A DNA stretch of 64,000 nt from Euryodendron excelsum (lineage: Eukaryota; Streptophyta; Magnoliopsida; Ericales; Pentaphylacaceae): the NCBI GenBank assembly GCA_033060915.1, contig CM065394.1, positions 36,699,501 through 36,763,500 on the forward strand. Direction: 5' to 3'. A program made the translations under genes and the position numbers. The notes under the pieces are model-generated. The model saw only the letters and a program-made list of their open reading frames with translations. It did no database searches and was not told the DNA's origin. Positions 21,534 through 32,953 of this stretch are shown here, in pieces (the first letter of the stretch is position 1; the number at the start of each line of letters is the position of its first letter).

Positions 21534-21570
21534 TCTCTATGTAGCAGAGAGAGAAAGTCACCTAGAAAAG

Positions 21571-21750
21571 ATGGAAGTCCCCAAGCAGCAACAAAAGTAT
21601 TTTTTTGTTCTTCTTGTTTTATTTTCACTTTTATTTTTGATTGAAAGCTCAAAAGTGACTAGCATTCTCCCTTTTTTTTCCTTACTGGCACTGGGTCACA
21701 AAAGAAAAATGCTGTGTTGCATAAACGACTTGGTTCAAGAAACTAAATAA
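21571..21750 (+). CDS. candidate small secreted peptide (59 residues)
   Basis: Not recognised as a known family. The ORF starts ATG at 21,571 and stops TAA at 21,748-21,750. Residues about 9-26 are a strong hydrophobic stretch (FFVLLVLFSLLFLIESS) preceded by a polar, Lys/Gln-rich start, as in a signal peptide. The remainder is short and ends with a basic GHKRK, two adjacent cysteines and an acidic/polar tail. A TATA box 44 bp upstream and an A/G-rich leader with AAGATGG around the start support a real transcript. There is no neighbouring copy. It could instead be the first exon of a longer gene, or chance. Confidence 0.4.
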   Translation: MEVPKQQQKYFFVLLVLFSLLFLIESSKVTSILPFFSLLALGHKRKMLCCINDLVQETK

Positions 21751-21949
21751 TCTAATATTTCTAAAGTCAAATATACCAAATCAAAATGACAAGCAAATTT
21801 TTTAGCATTTTTTTTTTTTTGAGCCACGAATCTATGGTAGTATGCACATGGCATAGAAGAGACATCAGGTTGACCAAATCCATACAACTAATTCATAGGT
21901 AGGTTCTATAGGAGGGATGACAATTTGACTTAAGAAAGCAGGACCGTTA

Positions 21950-22465
21950 TAGTTTTTAATATCGTATCGATTAGCATATAAGTTTTGTTATTTGTACGAT
22001 ACGTAGTCACATTGGTACCGGGGCAATATTGGGTATCTTCTCAAATTAATCAGTACAAGTATTATATATTTATAAAAAAAATATTTTACAAATTTTGGCA
22101 TTACTCGTAATAGATATTAATCAATAATAAATTATTTTAGCATAGCATAAGCGTGTTATTCAATCTAAATATATATTTAAAAATACTTAAAAGACATATT
22201 GTTGTCTAGTATATGTCAACAGTAGTTCTAACATTTTTTTATTATCAAAATACAATTAAATTAAATTATTTTAAAATTAATTATACAAAATTTGGTACCA
22301 TTCGATAAATCTGGTATAAGTCAGTACCGCCCGATATCACCAATATCGCCCGGTATTGATCGATATTGGCTGGTACTTTGACTCACATTTATTGATACTG
22401 TTTCATACCCGGTACGGTACGTACCGCCTAGTACCAACCAATACGATATAAGATTGATAACTATG
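21950..22465. mobile_element. candidate terminal-inverted-repeat element rich in GTACCG/CGGTAC motifs
   Basis: The left end (atagtttttaatatcgtatcg) and the reverse complement of the right end (atagttatcaatcttatatcg) resemble each other. The interior is full of ggtacc, cggtac, cgatat motifs, and a related fragment lies at about 51,610-51,655. No target duplication was found. Confidence 0.4.
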
Positions 22466-23368
22466 AGCCCCACCCCGCCTTACCCGTCCCAACTTTAATA
22501 TGAAGGGTTTAAAGTTTAATTAATAGGTTAGGAGCACGCTATAAAGAAAAAAAAAAAAACAAAACCCAGAGCGGGTTTAGAGTAGTTTAGAGTTTAGGTG
22601 ATCTTCACTTGACTTCAACCCTGACCCGATTACATACTAAAATGACTAGAGTGCCCTTATTCTATTATAAGAATACATAAATATTATTTAGTACAAATAG
22701 AGTTTGTGGACTGATTGTTATTTTGTAAGATACGTGAGGTTAGAAAAATATTGTTTATGTCCTCAATAAAAAAAAATAAAAAAACAAGAAATAATTTCCT
22801 GCATTACCTTTTAGGAAAATCCTATTCTTATATAATTTTTATAAAGAAAATTATAATAGAATCACGTGGTTGTTGCATTACCAAAAGTATCTGCCAAAAT
22901 GGTAGGTACAAATCATTCTGACAAAAATTCTATACAAAAGTTCTATTTTTACAACATGGTACAACATCACATGGTTCTCCTTGTATACAGGCTCAAAGCT
23001 TGGATGGGCCGGCCAATTCCGTCCATGGCCTGTATGGCTGTATAGTTTGAGTTTCTTTTTGCAGTAGAAGTTGGGCATAGCTTGTCAGCTGACTATAAAG
23101 GCTGTATCCTTTTAACCTGGCTATCTTCAGTTGTAAATTATCGAATTGTAATAGTTCTTTCTAGAGTTTATGGATGAGTTAACTCTATAGAATCATATAT
23201 ACATAAATATGGCTGATTTGGGCCTTCTGGCGGGCCGAGCTTAGTCTTGGCACATGCACAGCCTTCATAAATACGATCCATTTTGGCACTTAGCTTGCTT
23301 TCTACTTTCTCCTATTTTAAAGCTCAAAAAGAATAATTTCTTACATCCTGAAATACAATCCAAGGGGG

Positions 23369-23396
23369 CTCTCTCTCTCTCTCTCTCTCTCTCTCC
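23369..23396. repeat. (CT)n microsatellite
   Basis: About 14 CT repeats in intergenic DNA. Confidence 0.9.
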
Positions 23397-23509
23397 ACGC
23401 CCAAAGCATGAAATTATTCAGTTCTTTTGAAGCATCATTTTCTCGTCTCACAATGCAAACTTTGCTGGATGAGAGGAGAAAGAGGAGGGATGATTTGGTG
23501 CTCCTTGAG

Positions 23510-24092
23510 TAGGGCTGCATAAACAAACCAAAAAATTTGAGAACTGAACCAATTCAGCCTTTGTGGGTCAGTTTGGTTCGAGTCTGTCAAATAATCAATT
23601 TGGTTCTAGGGTCTACAAAAAATGGCAACCCAATCTAGTCAGATCGATTCTTGGTTCTACATTTTTTTGGACTCGAACCGAATCGAGATCCAATCTTTAT
23701 ATCGCTTAAAAATCTATATATATTTTATATATGCTATTAGATCATTGTTATTTGTGCTTAATTATTGTTGATTTGTGTTTATATGTCATTTTTTTTATTT
23801 GAAAAATTAAGGATGCAAGCCACTCATATTATTTTATTTTTTTGAATAAATAAGTTAAATAATATACAAGAAAAGTGAAACTAATACAACTCAACTCAAT
23901 CTGGACTCGAACTAACTTGAGGCATGGAACCAAATCGAACCGAGTCGGTTTGGTTTGATTCAATTCCATTAAATGATCGATTTGGTTTTGAATTAAAAAA
24001 TTTGAAACCGATCAAATTAAGTTCCATTAAATGATCGATTTGGTTTTGGATTTAGTAACCAACTTACCTAATCCGACACATACACACTCCTA
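23510..24092. mobile_element. non-autonomous hAT element, 583 bp
   Basis: It begins TAGGGCTG, ends CACTCCTA and is flanked by a perfect 8-bp duplication TCCTTGAG (23,502-23,509 and 24,093-24,100). The interior has many gaaccgaatcg / ttggttcg motifs in both orientations and an aaatgatcgatttggttttg direct repeat. It has no transposase ORF. Confidence 0.88.
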
Positions 24093-27000
24093 TCCTTGAG
24101 GACCCAAAATTTTTCCAAACCATGCCCCTTTCATTAACTTGCACTGGTGCATAGAATAATCAATCAATAGGGTTCTGAAAAGGAGAAAGAGCTCTGTCAT
24201 TTACTCATCCCAAAGAGACATGCTTTAATTTAATGTTCTCTGTTCTATTTGGGCATTGCTTAAAAGAAAAGTGTTACATGTTGACAAGTCTTTGGAAAGA
24301 TCATGGTCCCAATATTGTTGATTGTTCCATTACATTGGGGTAGAATCCAAACAGTCCCTGAATCAAAGACAGGTGCAAAGCAGCTCTGTCTTGGATGATA
24401 TAAAAGCTTACATTGCCACCCCAACCCACACATTCTTACGCAATTATTTGGGAGGCATTAATTTCCATGTGCCATTCGGTCTTTACATACTAAAATGTAT
24501 GGTATACATAATTGCTATTGGCCCACTCTATGGGTTGTATTATTGAGATTCTCAACCTATGCATATATTTTAAAGTGTATGTAAACGAGGGGCTTTGGCA
24601 CCAAAAAGTTTACGCGTTGCAACTTGAGCATTATGAGTTCGAAACAAGCAAGCTCTCTGCACTTGAGGTGAGGTATATATCGGACCATTCCTAGATTTGT
24701 AGTGGTGGAGCAGAACCGAAAACAGAAAACCAAGAAATCACTGGGACTACCTCTTAACAAATATAAAAAGTATATTGTTTGTGTTGTAGTTTGACTATAA
24801 TTACAAAAAAAAAAAATTACTATTCTTTTAAAAAATTCATTCAGAGCATTCCATTAAAATTATGTGACAGCTTTATTTTTATAAGTATGAATTATCATGA
24901 GGAGCGTTTTTTTTTCATTTTTTGTACGTATGAATTATCATTAAGAGTGTTTTATTTTAAAATGAACAACTCTCATTTTTTGTTTTTTTAAATTGGAAAA
25001 GCCACCTAAGCAAGAAGACTAACTACACAAGATTTAAATAATTCATAAGAGGCTAAACTAAAGACCTAGAGGCAGCATGATGAGCTAATCAATGAGCACG
25101 GGAGTTAAATTTATGATTTTTATTTAATCACGTCATTATAATATTAAATTTTATATAAATTTTTTAATTATAATGAAATGGATATTACATATGACATGTC
25201 AAGCCATTTAAACGGAAAAGAGAGAAAAAAAAAAATCACCCAGATCATATTGATTTCCTTGGAGCTTGAACAGCATATCCCTAGGTTGTATAAACAAGTT
25301 GACATCAGGCAAAACACGAGATTTCTGAGTAATTCTGCAGATATTTTAAATTTGTTGGAGCAATTAAATATTGGGGATTTAGTCTCATAGGAATTAGCAT
25401 GGCCTATCCCAATAAATTTTTTTATTTTATAAAATAACAAACAGTTATATTATGATGTGCTTTTTCCAACACAACAATTTGGCTTAAGCTAAACCTGTCT
25501 TGGCTCTTTTGAACAATGGGCCGCCACTGATTTTGCATCAATTCTTACTCAATAGTTTTCTTCTTATTATGTCTTTTCCCTATATATATACATTTAGAGA
25601 GAGAGAGAGAGATATGAAAGATTATCTGACCTAGTGGTTCGCAAGATAAGAACAATGATGTGATCTGTGAGACGAGAAAGCATGCATGCGACGTGTAGGG
25701 TTATAGCCTTGATGGAAGGAAAACGACCCTTGAGAGATACCTACTCAATTAGCACGCACCAATAATCAAGTACACCCAAACAGGTCCTTAAAGTAAAGTG
25801 TTATATGATTAGATATTTCAAATGATGACAGTACTATTAATTGTCAGCAGGTAATTTGACAACTTCAAATGATTCACAGGAGTCAGGATCATTTAAGAAT
25901 CTGTTTGGAACTTGAGGGGAGGGGAGGGGAGGGGGAGGGGATGGGAGAGCCTTATTTGATACTATTTGATACTATTTTAGCTAGAAAGGAAATGAAAAAA
26001 AGGAGAAAATGTTGGATTAGTTTGGTTTTTTTTTTGTTTTTTATTTTTTTTAAAATAAAAAATATTAAAATAGGTGTATTTTTTAATTTTAAAATATTAG
26101 TTGGTACTGTTAGCAAAACGGTAACTTATAAATACCATCATCAGATCATAAAAAATAAAAAATAAAAATATACACCTATAGCCCACAATAAAAAATAAAA
26201 ATTGACAGCACTTCCAAACGGACCGTATTTGTTTCTCTTCTTTTTTTCACTTTTTTTTGAAAACCAAACAATAAAAAGAAAATATTGTTTTTAACTTTTT
26301 CTTTTCTCTCTTTTTTTTTACTCCAAATTTCAAGCAGGCTGTACATGTTAATAAGCAAAACTTTCTAATCAATGACTCGATGAGATGATGAAGAGTGCTG
26401 TCCCCACCTGCCATGTGATCACAATGTTCCTCAGTACCAAGTTTGCAGGTTGCTCATCGAAAATATAGTACTACTATTGTCGGCCTAATGTTAATAGCAT
26501 GTTTGGAACATGAGAAAAGATGCTCTGTTTGGTTCCTAATTTGACAGAGAAGAATAAAAAAAAAATTCAAAGAAATACAAGAAAAAATTACTGTCTTTCT
26601 CAATCACTTTCCTTTTATATATTTTCTCTCCTTTTTCTTTTTTAATAATTACCCTATTATTTTATTTCTTATTGTTTTTTGAATTTTCAACAAAAAATTA
26701 TTTTCTTTACAAAACCCAAAAAAGAAAAATAACAAATTTTCCTACTATTTCCCTTTTACTTTATATTTTTTTTTTTTCACAAGTTCTAAGCAATAGCACA
26801 GAAAACACTTCGATTTCATATATGGAAAGGAAATAATTGGTCAAAGAACCTTACAGAAGTATGCTTCCCACATCCTCCAATAGAGATAGTTGGGGTTTCC
26901 ATATAGTCAGTATCGGCTTCCAACAATGGCCCCATAGCTGCATTTGATTATCACCAAACACCCCCCACCCAAACTAGGCTCAACATCAATAAATTAGAGA

Positions 27001-27313
27001 TTATGCTTTGGTAGTTTGGTCCCATTAATCAATGTTTAGCTACCAATCTTATCTTAAATTATTGTTCCAAAAATCCTTCAATAATGAAATGAAATCCAAA
27101 TTAATGAGTATCATTCTTTTGTACACGAAGGAAGTATATTGTTCTTCTATGTATGAATCCATCCTCCTCTGGTGGTTGAAATGCCAATTTGACTGAACCG
27201 CATAATAGATTAGTTGAGATACGCACTAGTTATTTCGTACACTCCTGACCATTAAATCAAACAAAAAAACAATGTTGATTTGACCTCTACATTTGAACTT
27301 GAGTAGTGCTAGC

Positions 27314-27486
27314 CAATGGCGGACGGAGAGAAGGCTGGAGAGGGCCAACACCCCTCCAAACTTTTTAGAATTTCCTTAAAAATATAGTGGAATGGTCCTC
27401 TCAAAATTTAAAATTTTTTATCTTATCCTCCTTTAAACATATATTTTTTACCTTGGCCCCTCTCAACTAAAATCTTGAGTCCATTG
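27314..27486. mobile_element. MITE-like block with CAATGG...CCATTG ends
   Basis: About 170 bp starts CAATGGCGGA and ends CCATTG, with CTAG on both sides (27,309-27,312 and 27,487-27,490). The ends resemble widespread plant elements that begin CAGTGGCGGA. Superfamily not established. Confidence 0.45.
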
Positions 27487-28866
27487 CTAGAGCTAATTTC
27501 AATCACGAATGGTGTTAGTTGCTGACTAATAATAACCACCTCAATTGAGCTCTACCAATATTTCGTAAAACACAACTAGGGAGGCCAGCATTTATTGACA
27601 TATAGTTGTGACTAATGTTAACATTTTTCATTAAACTTTCAAATAACTCTTAATCGCTTTGGTTACTTACCCACAAAGCAATTAATGACCTTTAACAAGT
27701 GTAATTGAAGGGTCTTTGTCCTAATTTATTTTTTTATAAGTCTAGAAAAAGACAAGAAACACCCTTTGGACGTGCATGCATACGTGGGCCATCTTAAATT
27801 ACTCTTCAAGACCAGATTACTAAATCCAAGGATTAATAAAAGAACTTAAGTTAACTACAAGCGCTCTGCAGAAAAATAGTAAGGCAAGTACTCACACAGA
27901 GAAGTGTGTAAATCACCTACGAAGGTTAGCATTTTGGCCTCATTTAGCATCAGATTTTTTTGTAATTTTTTTCAACCAAATTTATTTTTTATCATTTTTA
28001 TGAAATTTTCAGTTATACTTGCTTATAAAAATAAAAAAAAAATGAATGACACTTGAAAAAAAATCTATTTGGGATGAAGAAAAAATGCATAAATAGCTTT
28101 TTTTTTTTTTTTTTTTGTCTTTAGTGAGTTTTACGTGATTTGCACGCTCAAAAAAGCACGTGAGATGCTCTTTCCACCCCGCTCAAAAGACACCCGACAT
28201 TTAGGATTAATGTTAAAATATAATAATAAGTACAAAAGAGAATTTCTACTAAGCACGTTCACTGTCTCCGGTTATTATATTTCCATTTCAGCAGATTAAT
28301 TTTGACTGATACGATAAATCCAACTACTTTGTCACACGATGACAGATAACCAAGAAAAAAAATTATATGTTAATGGTATTAATTAAATATTTTTAGATAA
28401 TTAATATATGATAATGAAACTTGGGTCTCAACGTAGTAGTAGCAGTAACTCATGTCCTCGAAACACCTAATAATAAATTGTTTCGCAGGATCCAAAAGCC
28501 TGAGACACGATCGTCGGAAGTGGCGCCAGAACTGACGACTAACTTCAGCCGTCGAACCCCGTCGTTTAGTCGCCGTCGAACCCCATGCAGTGCAGACTTT
28601 TTCACGCAGTGAGTTAATATATACAGTTAACGTGGACCGTTAACGGCGGGAACGTTAGGTGACTGCTAATCAAAGCTTGCCATATAAAAAACAGAAATGA
28701 AAAACGATACGAAAATATCTAAAAATAATACAAGAAACAATAAACGATGTTGAGAAATTTCATCAACAATATTAGAAATAGCAATGTAAAGTATTATAAT
28801 ACTATCGTAGTCAATTGTATACTACTGTTACACAATATTTGTTTAAGTTTATTAGGACAATAATGT

Positions 28867-29484
28867 TGATATAGCAAACTTGTGGTGTCTTGCCCCCAGG
28901 TCTGGGTTAGGCTCTCTGTCGGCTGGTCGATGATCTTTTACACTAAATATACCGGTGTGGTGGCAACCAAAGGCCCTCCGATGTTCAAGTTAGATTCCAA
29001 GAGATGAAGTTGGTAGAGAAAAAATAATCTTAGAGTTTTCTTTTGGGTCGTGTATGTTATCGTACCTGGAGAGATTGGTTGTCTGGCCTTGTATGTCTGC
29101 ATGGGGGTAGTGGGAGGCCTCTCCACATGGCGGCTTCTCGTTGGGGGATCAGAGCTGTGACAGAGCACTCGAGAGGGTCTTCTCTACACTCTAGGGCGGC
29201 GTGTGTCAGAACGGTGTCAGAGGCATGACGATTGTTGCTGGTACTCGCCACGCTCACGCCCCTAGTGTATGCTAGGGTGTCCGGTGTCAGGTGTGGGCCC
29301 TATTGACACAGTCGGGGGCCGACCAGGTCGAAGTGCCCTTCTGAGAGTCCATTCTGCTTGGGAGGTCAAGGATGAACTGTTGGGGGATCTGGTCGGGCAA
29401 AGGCCAGATGACGTGGGAAAGACGTGGTCTAGTCGGTGCTGGTCGACAAATAATACAGTTCCTGGTTTGGTCAGAAAACCATCA
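28867..29484 (-). repeat. 3' LTR of the Gypsy element
   Basis: On the plus strand it runs from TGATATAGCAAAC to AACCATCA and matches 37,227-37,856 along its length with many substitutions and small gaps. The divergence suggests an older insertion than the Copia element. Confidence 0.88.
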
Positions 29485-30128
29485 TCACCAGATGCCTCTA
29501 ATTCATCTAGCCATCTGCTCGGGGCTAGAGGAATTCCACAGGGCGGCCCGATCACGAAACACGGAGCGCATTTATGGCAAGAACGGCGTAATGATAACGG
29601 GTGCTATCACGTCGCTTCACGTGCCGCCACGCGACAGATGGGGGTTGGTCGTCAGTAGTCGAAAAGACGCATCTCATCTCAGCCGTTGGCGTCCCATCAA
29701 TGCAGGCCATTTGGGGCGTTGATTTCAAAGACGTGGGGGGAGTTTTGTGAGGTGGTTGCCCCTATTTTGCCTTTACAACTTTTTGCCGAATACACAGAGA
29801 AAGAGAAAGAAAAACCTTCCTCGTTGTCCCAGCTTCATCTCCGTCGTCTCTGGCCAGTTGAAGGGATACCAGTCTACGCGATGCACCGTCGGTGGTCTAC
29901 CAGACTCATTGCCATCGCCGGCACTTCGTCTCATGGTAAGACTCGCTCTCTGGTTGCATGTACTGGTTGATTACCCGTTGTGTGTCGGTATTTGAGAGAA
30001 GGGGCCAGATTCCTAACCTTTTGTGGTTTGTTGGTAGGCCGGAACTCTTAGAATCCGTCCTTGGGGACTTGTGTGAATTGTTCAAGCCGGTATTTGATAG
30101 GATTGAGGGTTGTAGGCCCTTGGGCACA
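29485..30128. other. Gypsy internal region between the 3' LTR and the antisense ORF
   Basis: This is element sequence with no recognisable domain. The plus strand has a pyrimidine-rich, promoter-like stretch and several short ORFs; the copies of a gtctctggccag-type sequence may be leader of the antisense transcript. Confidence 0.5.
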
Positions 30129-32276
30129 ATGTCAAACCCGGAGGGTGTTAGCTCGGACTCAGAAGAGACCGGTTCTAATGGATATCGAGTCGTGAGGCGT
30201 CGGAACTAGGAGGAGGTCTTTGTGGGGAACTCCGAGGGGTCCCTGGAAGTTCCAAAATCAGGGGAGGCCGGGGCCGCCCACTCTAGTGTCGGGAAAGGAC
30301 GGGATCAACCCACCGAGGTTGCTGCCCGAGCTCAGGAGGTCGAGCCGGGAGAGAGGGAGGAAGAGGATGACCCCGAGTATGAAGCGATGGGGATTCCCTC
30401 CTCTCTCGATAAGAAAAAAGTCGTTGCCCTTCGGCGAGTGTACCAGATCCCGAAAGGGGTAAAGTGGAGGGTTCCCAACCCTAGGAATTGGGCGTGCTCC
30501 GCCAAGGAGGGGGAGATAACGATTTTCGAGGGCGTACTGGCTAGCGGTCTTCGCTTGATGTTTCCTTGGCCAGTTAAGAAAATTCTGCAGAGGTTATGCC
30601 TCTCTCCCGGATAGCTCACGCCGAACGCCTGGCGGATCATAGCGGGCTGTATGATCCTCTTGCAGATTGTCCATGGAAGGGACGTGACGGCAGAGGAATT
30701 CTCATATTGCTACAAGCCGGCCGAGCGTGGGAAGGGCTACTGATACTTCTCAGGTCGGTCGACGGGGCTTGATCTGATCAACGAGCTTCCGTCTTCACAC
30801 AAGAACTTAGGTGTCGTCCGTTCTGACTTAGGTGTCCTATGGGTGTCAGGTCGGGTTAAGCCCATTCTGTCTACAAAGCACAAGGCGGCTATAAAGAAGG
30901 TTCAACAGTACGAGTTTCTGACTGCCAAGGACTTGGTGACCGTCGAGGTGCTCGCCTAGTATCTCTTGGGGCCCGAACTGACTAGATAGGCCTTGGCTGC
31001 TGAATGTGAGAGGAGTGAGTAAATTTTTATTTTTGTTATGCTAATCCTTGTCTGACTTTTGTGACTTCTCTTTGCAAATCGCCAGTCTCTTGTTGTTGGT
31101 CAGGCCGATTCTACAGCTACCTAATTTGATCTCCCAACACCTCAGCTAATTTCCGAGCCGGAGGCGATGAGTTTTGACATCAACTACTTGGCCAGGAAGA
31201 GGGCGGCGGCGGCTAGCGCCTCAGGATCCAAGCGCCAGAAGACTGCCGAGGCCGCTGACGCAAAGAAAGAACTCCCCCTCCTCCTCTGAAGGCGTCCCCC
31301 CAGAAGGGGAAAGGCCAAGTCTTCGTGGTCGTCAGGCCCCCTCCAGGGTATTCGGAGGGATCTTAGTCGAGGCGTAGTGCAGTCGTGCTGGCAGACTCCC
31401 AGGCCCATGCCAGTCTGTCTGTTTCTACCCCGACCAACGTTCTAGACAACTCTGACGTGGCATGGGACAAGGCTGGAGATGCGATAAAGCCCTCAGACAT
31501 CATGAGGTTAAGCAAGCACCTGAACTCGCAGCTTGTCAGGGACGTGAATCACGATCTCTTTAAAATGAGCCCCTTTGTGCAGTTGTCATTCCGTTCTGCC
31601 TCAGCCTGTGTATAGCCTTTAACTTCCACCTGTTCGTTTTTCAGTCTCTTGCTAGGGTCATGGCTCTAGGCCACTGTCTGGGGACTTCAGCGAAGGCCCT
31701 TCAGGAGGAGAGGGCGGCCAGCTCAACACTCATCAGGGAGGTTCAATCCCTGAAGGGCGACGTTTCCACTGCCCGTGCCGGGAGGGATTCTGCTCTAGAA
31801 GAGCTCAAGTAGGCTCGTGCGGATAACGAGAGGCTCACAAGGCAGGCTAACAAGGTGCTGCTGGACTTCTCGGCCGAGGAGGCCAAAAGGCACAAGTTGG
31901 AGAGGACCGTAGCATCTTTCGGTGAGGAGCTCAAGAAGGCAAGGGCCAAGGCCATTCAGCAGTTCAAGGACGGGGACGACTTTCAGGCCCTACTGGAGCC
32001 CACTATTCTCTAGGGTTTCGAAGCAACCAAGAAGAAAGTATCCAAGAAATATCCTGACTTGGACTTCTCAGGTCTGGATCCTCTCGATGAAGACCCGCCT
32101 ACAGCTGATTAGGACGCTACAGATCAAGTGGTCGTAAAAAGGGCCCACCAGAATGTCCCTAGAGTAGTGCAGACTGCCGAGACCCAGCAGGTGGCCACTA
32201 TGGGGCCTAGAGTGAAGAGGCTCAGCAGGCTGTTGCCGAGGAGAAAGGACGAACTGCCGAGCAGGCTCAGTCGTGA
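30129..32276 (+). pseudogene. antisense ORF of the Gypsy element (putative gypsy-type transposon / Transposase_28-like)
   Basis: Opposite in strand to gag-pol. A frame from the ATG at 30,129 has an acidic head, then from about 30,390 a conserved region including LRRVYQIPKGVKWRVP and, past a stop, LTPNAWRIIAG, typical of the plant putative gypsy-type transposon family. In-frame stops occur at 30,207-30,209, 30,612-30,614, about 30,741 and about 30,957. A likely intron runs from GTGAGT at 31,015 to CCAG at 31,085, and a second from about 31,609 to the TTTTTCAG near 31,645. The C-terminal part (about 31,646-32,276) is a charged coiled-coil ending near YPDLDFSGLDPLDEDPP. The function of this family is unknown. 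Confidence 0.75.
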
Positions 32277-32529
32277 ATGTAATCCGGGCCCTCTTGTTTT
32301 GCTTTGCTAGTTGTTTTCCTTTTCTTCCTTTTTTTTTTTTTTTTTGGGAAAGGGGCGTTTTGCCTTTGTACCCCTTCTCACATCAATGAAACTTTCTTCT
32401 TACACTTTACGTTTGCTGTATTTTTTAAATGTTTGATTGGAGTGGCTTGCAGAACACTTGTGAATGCTAACGCAGATCTGATCGGTAACGATGTCCGAAC
32501 AGATCCAACATTGTTGTTAATGCCTTGAG

Positions 32530-32880
32530 AGTCGACCGGATCTGTTTGGCCATGTAGGCCGAGTAGATACTGTGCCATTGCCATTTTGGCTATCTAGATC
32601 TGCTCGTTTAGAGGACCGAGCAGATTCTGTGTCATTGCCATTAAGGCCATCTGGTTCTGCTCAGCATGAAGGCAGAATAGATTCTATGCCATTGCCATTG
32701 CCGTCTGGCTCTGCTCAGCACAAGGGCCGAGTAGATTCTATGCCATTGCTATTAAAGCCGTTTGGCTCGGGCTGAGCAGATTCTATGCCATTGCCATTAA
32801 GGTTGTCTGGCTCTGCTCGGCACGAGGGCCAAGCAGATTTTATGCCATTGTCATTAAGGCCGTCTGGCAGATTCTATGTC
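32530..32880. repeat. tandem repeats (~45-60 bp units) in the Gypsy untranslated region
   Basis: About six imperfect units each contain gagcagattctatgccattgccattaaggccgtctggctctgctcggca-like sequence, in segments no longer than a unit. They lie between the 3' ends of pol and of the antisense ORF. Such arrays are common in Tat-type elements. Confidence 0.85.
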
Positions 32881-32953
32881 GATTCCACGCAAGTAGACAA
32901 TAGTTGAACAGTCGCTTTTATTGATAATCTATTGAGTTACAATTTGGAGCCTC

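Larger units (their letters stand above)
21751..28866. other. intergenic, repeat-rich
   Basis: No coding gene is supported over 7 kb. Recognisable parts are the inverted-repeat block at 21,950-22,465, the hAT element at 23,510-24,092, a (CT)n run at 23,369-23,396, a short (GA)n at about 25,598-25,613 and a MITE-like block at 27,314-27,486. A GC-richer patch at about 28,485-28,650 has a cgtcgaacccc motif twice and may be a decayed gene fragment. Confidence 0.6.

Noticed and set aside
25890..26225. possible MITE with GTTTGGAA ends
   Set aside because: End similarity is weak (about 10 bp), and no target duplication could be seen.
28421..28612. 63-codon ORF in a GC-richer patch
   Set aside because: Short, repetitive and no known domain; at most a decayed gene fragment next to the Gypsy LTR.
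29043..29722. ORFs over the Gypsy 3' LTR
   Set aside because: They fall in LTR sequence repeated at 37,403-37,895 and show no conserved protein.
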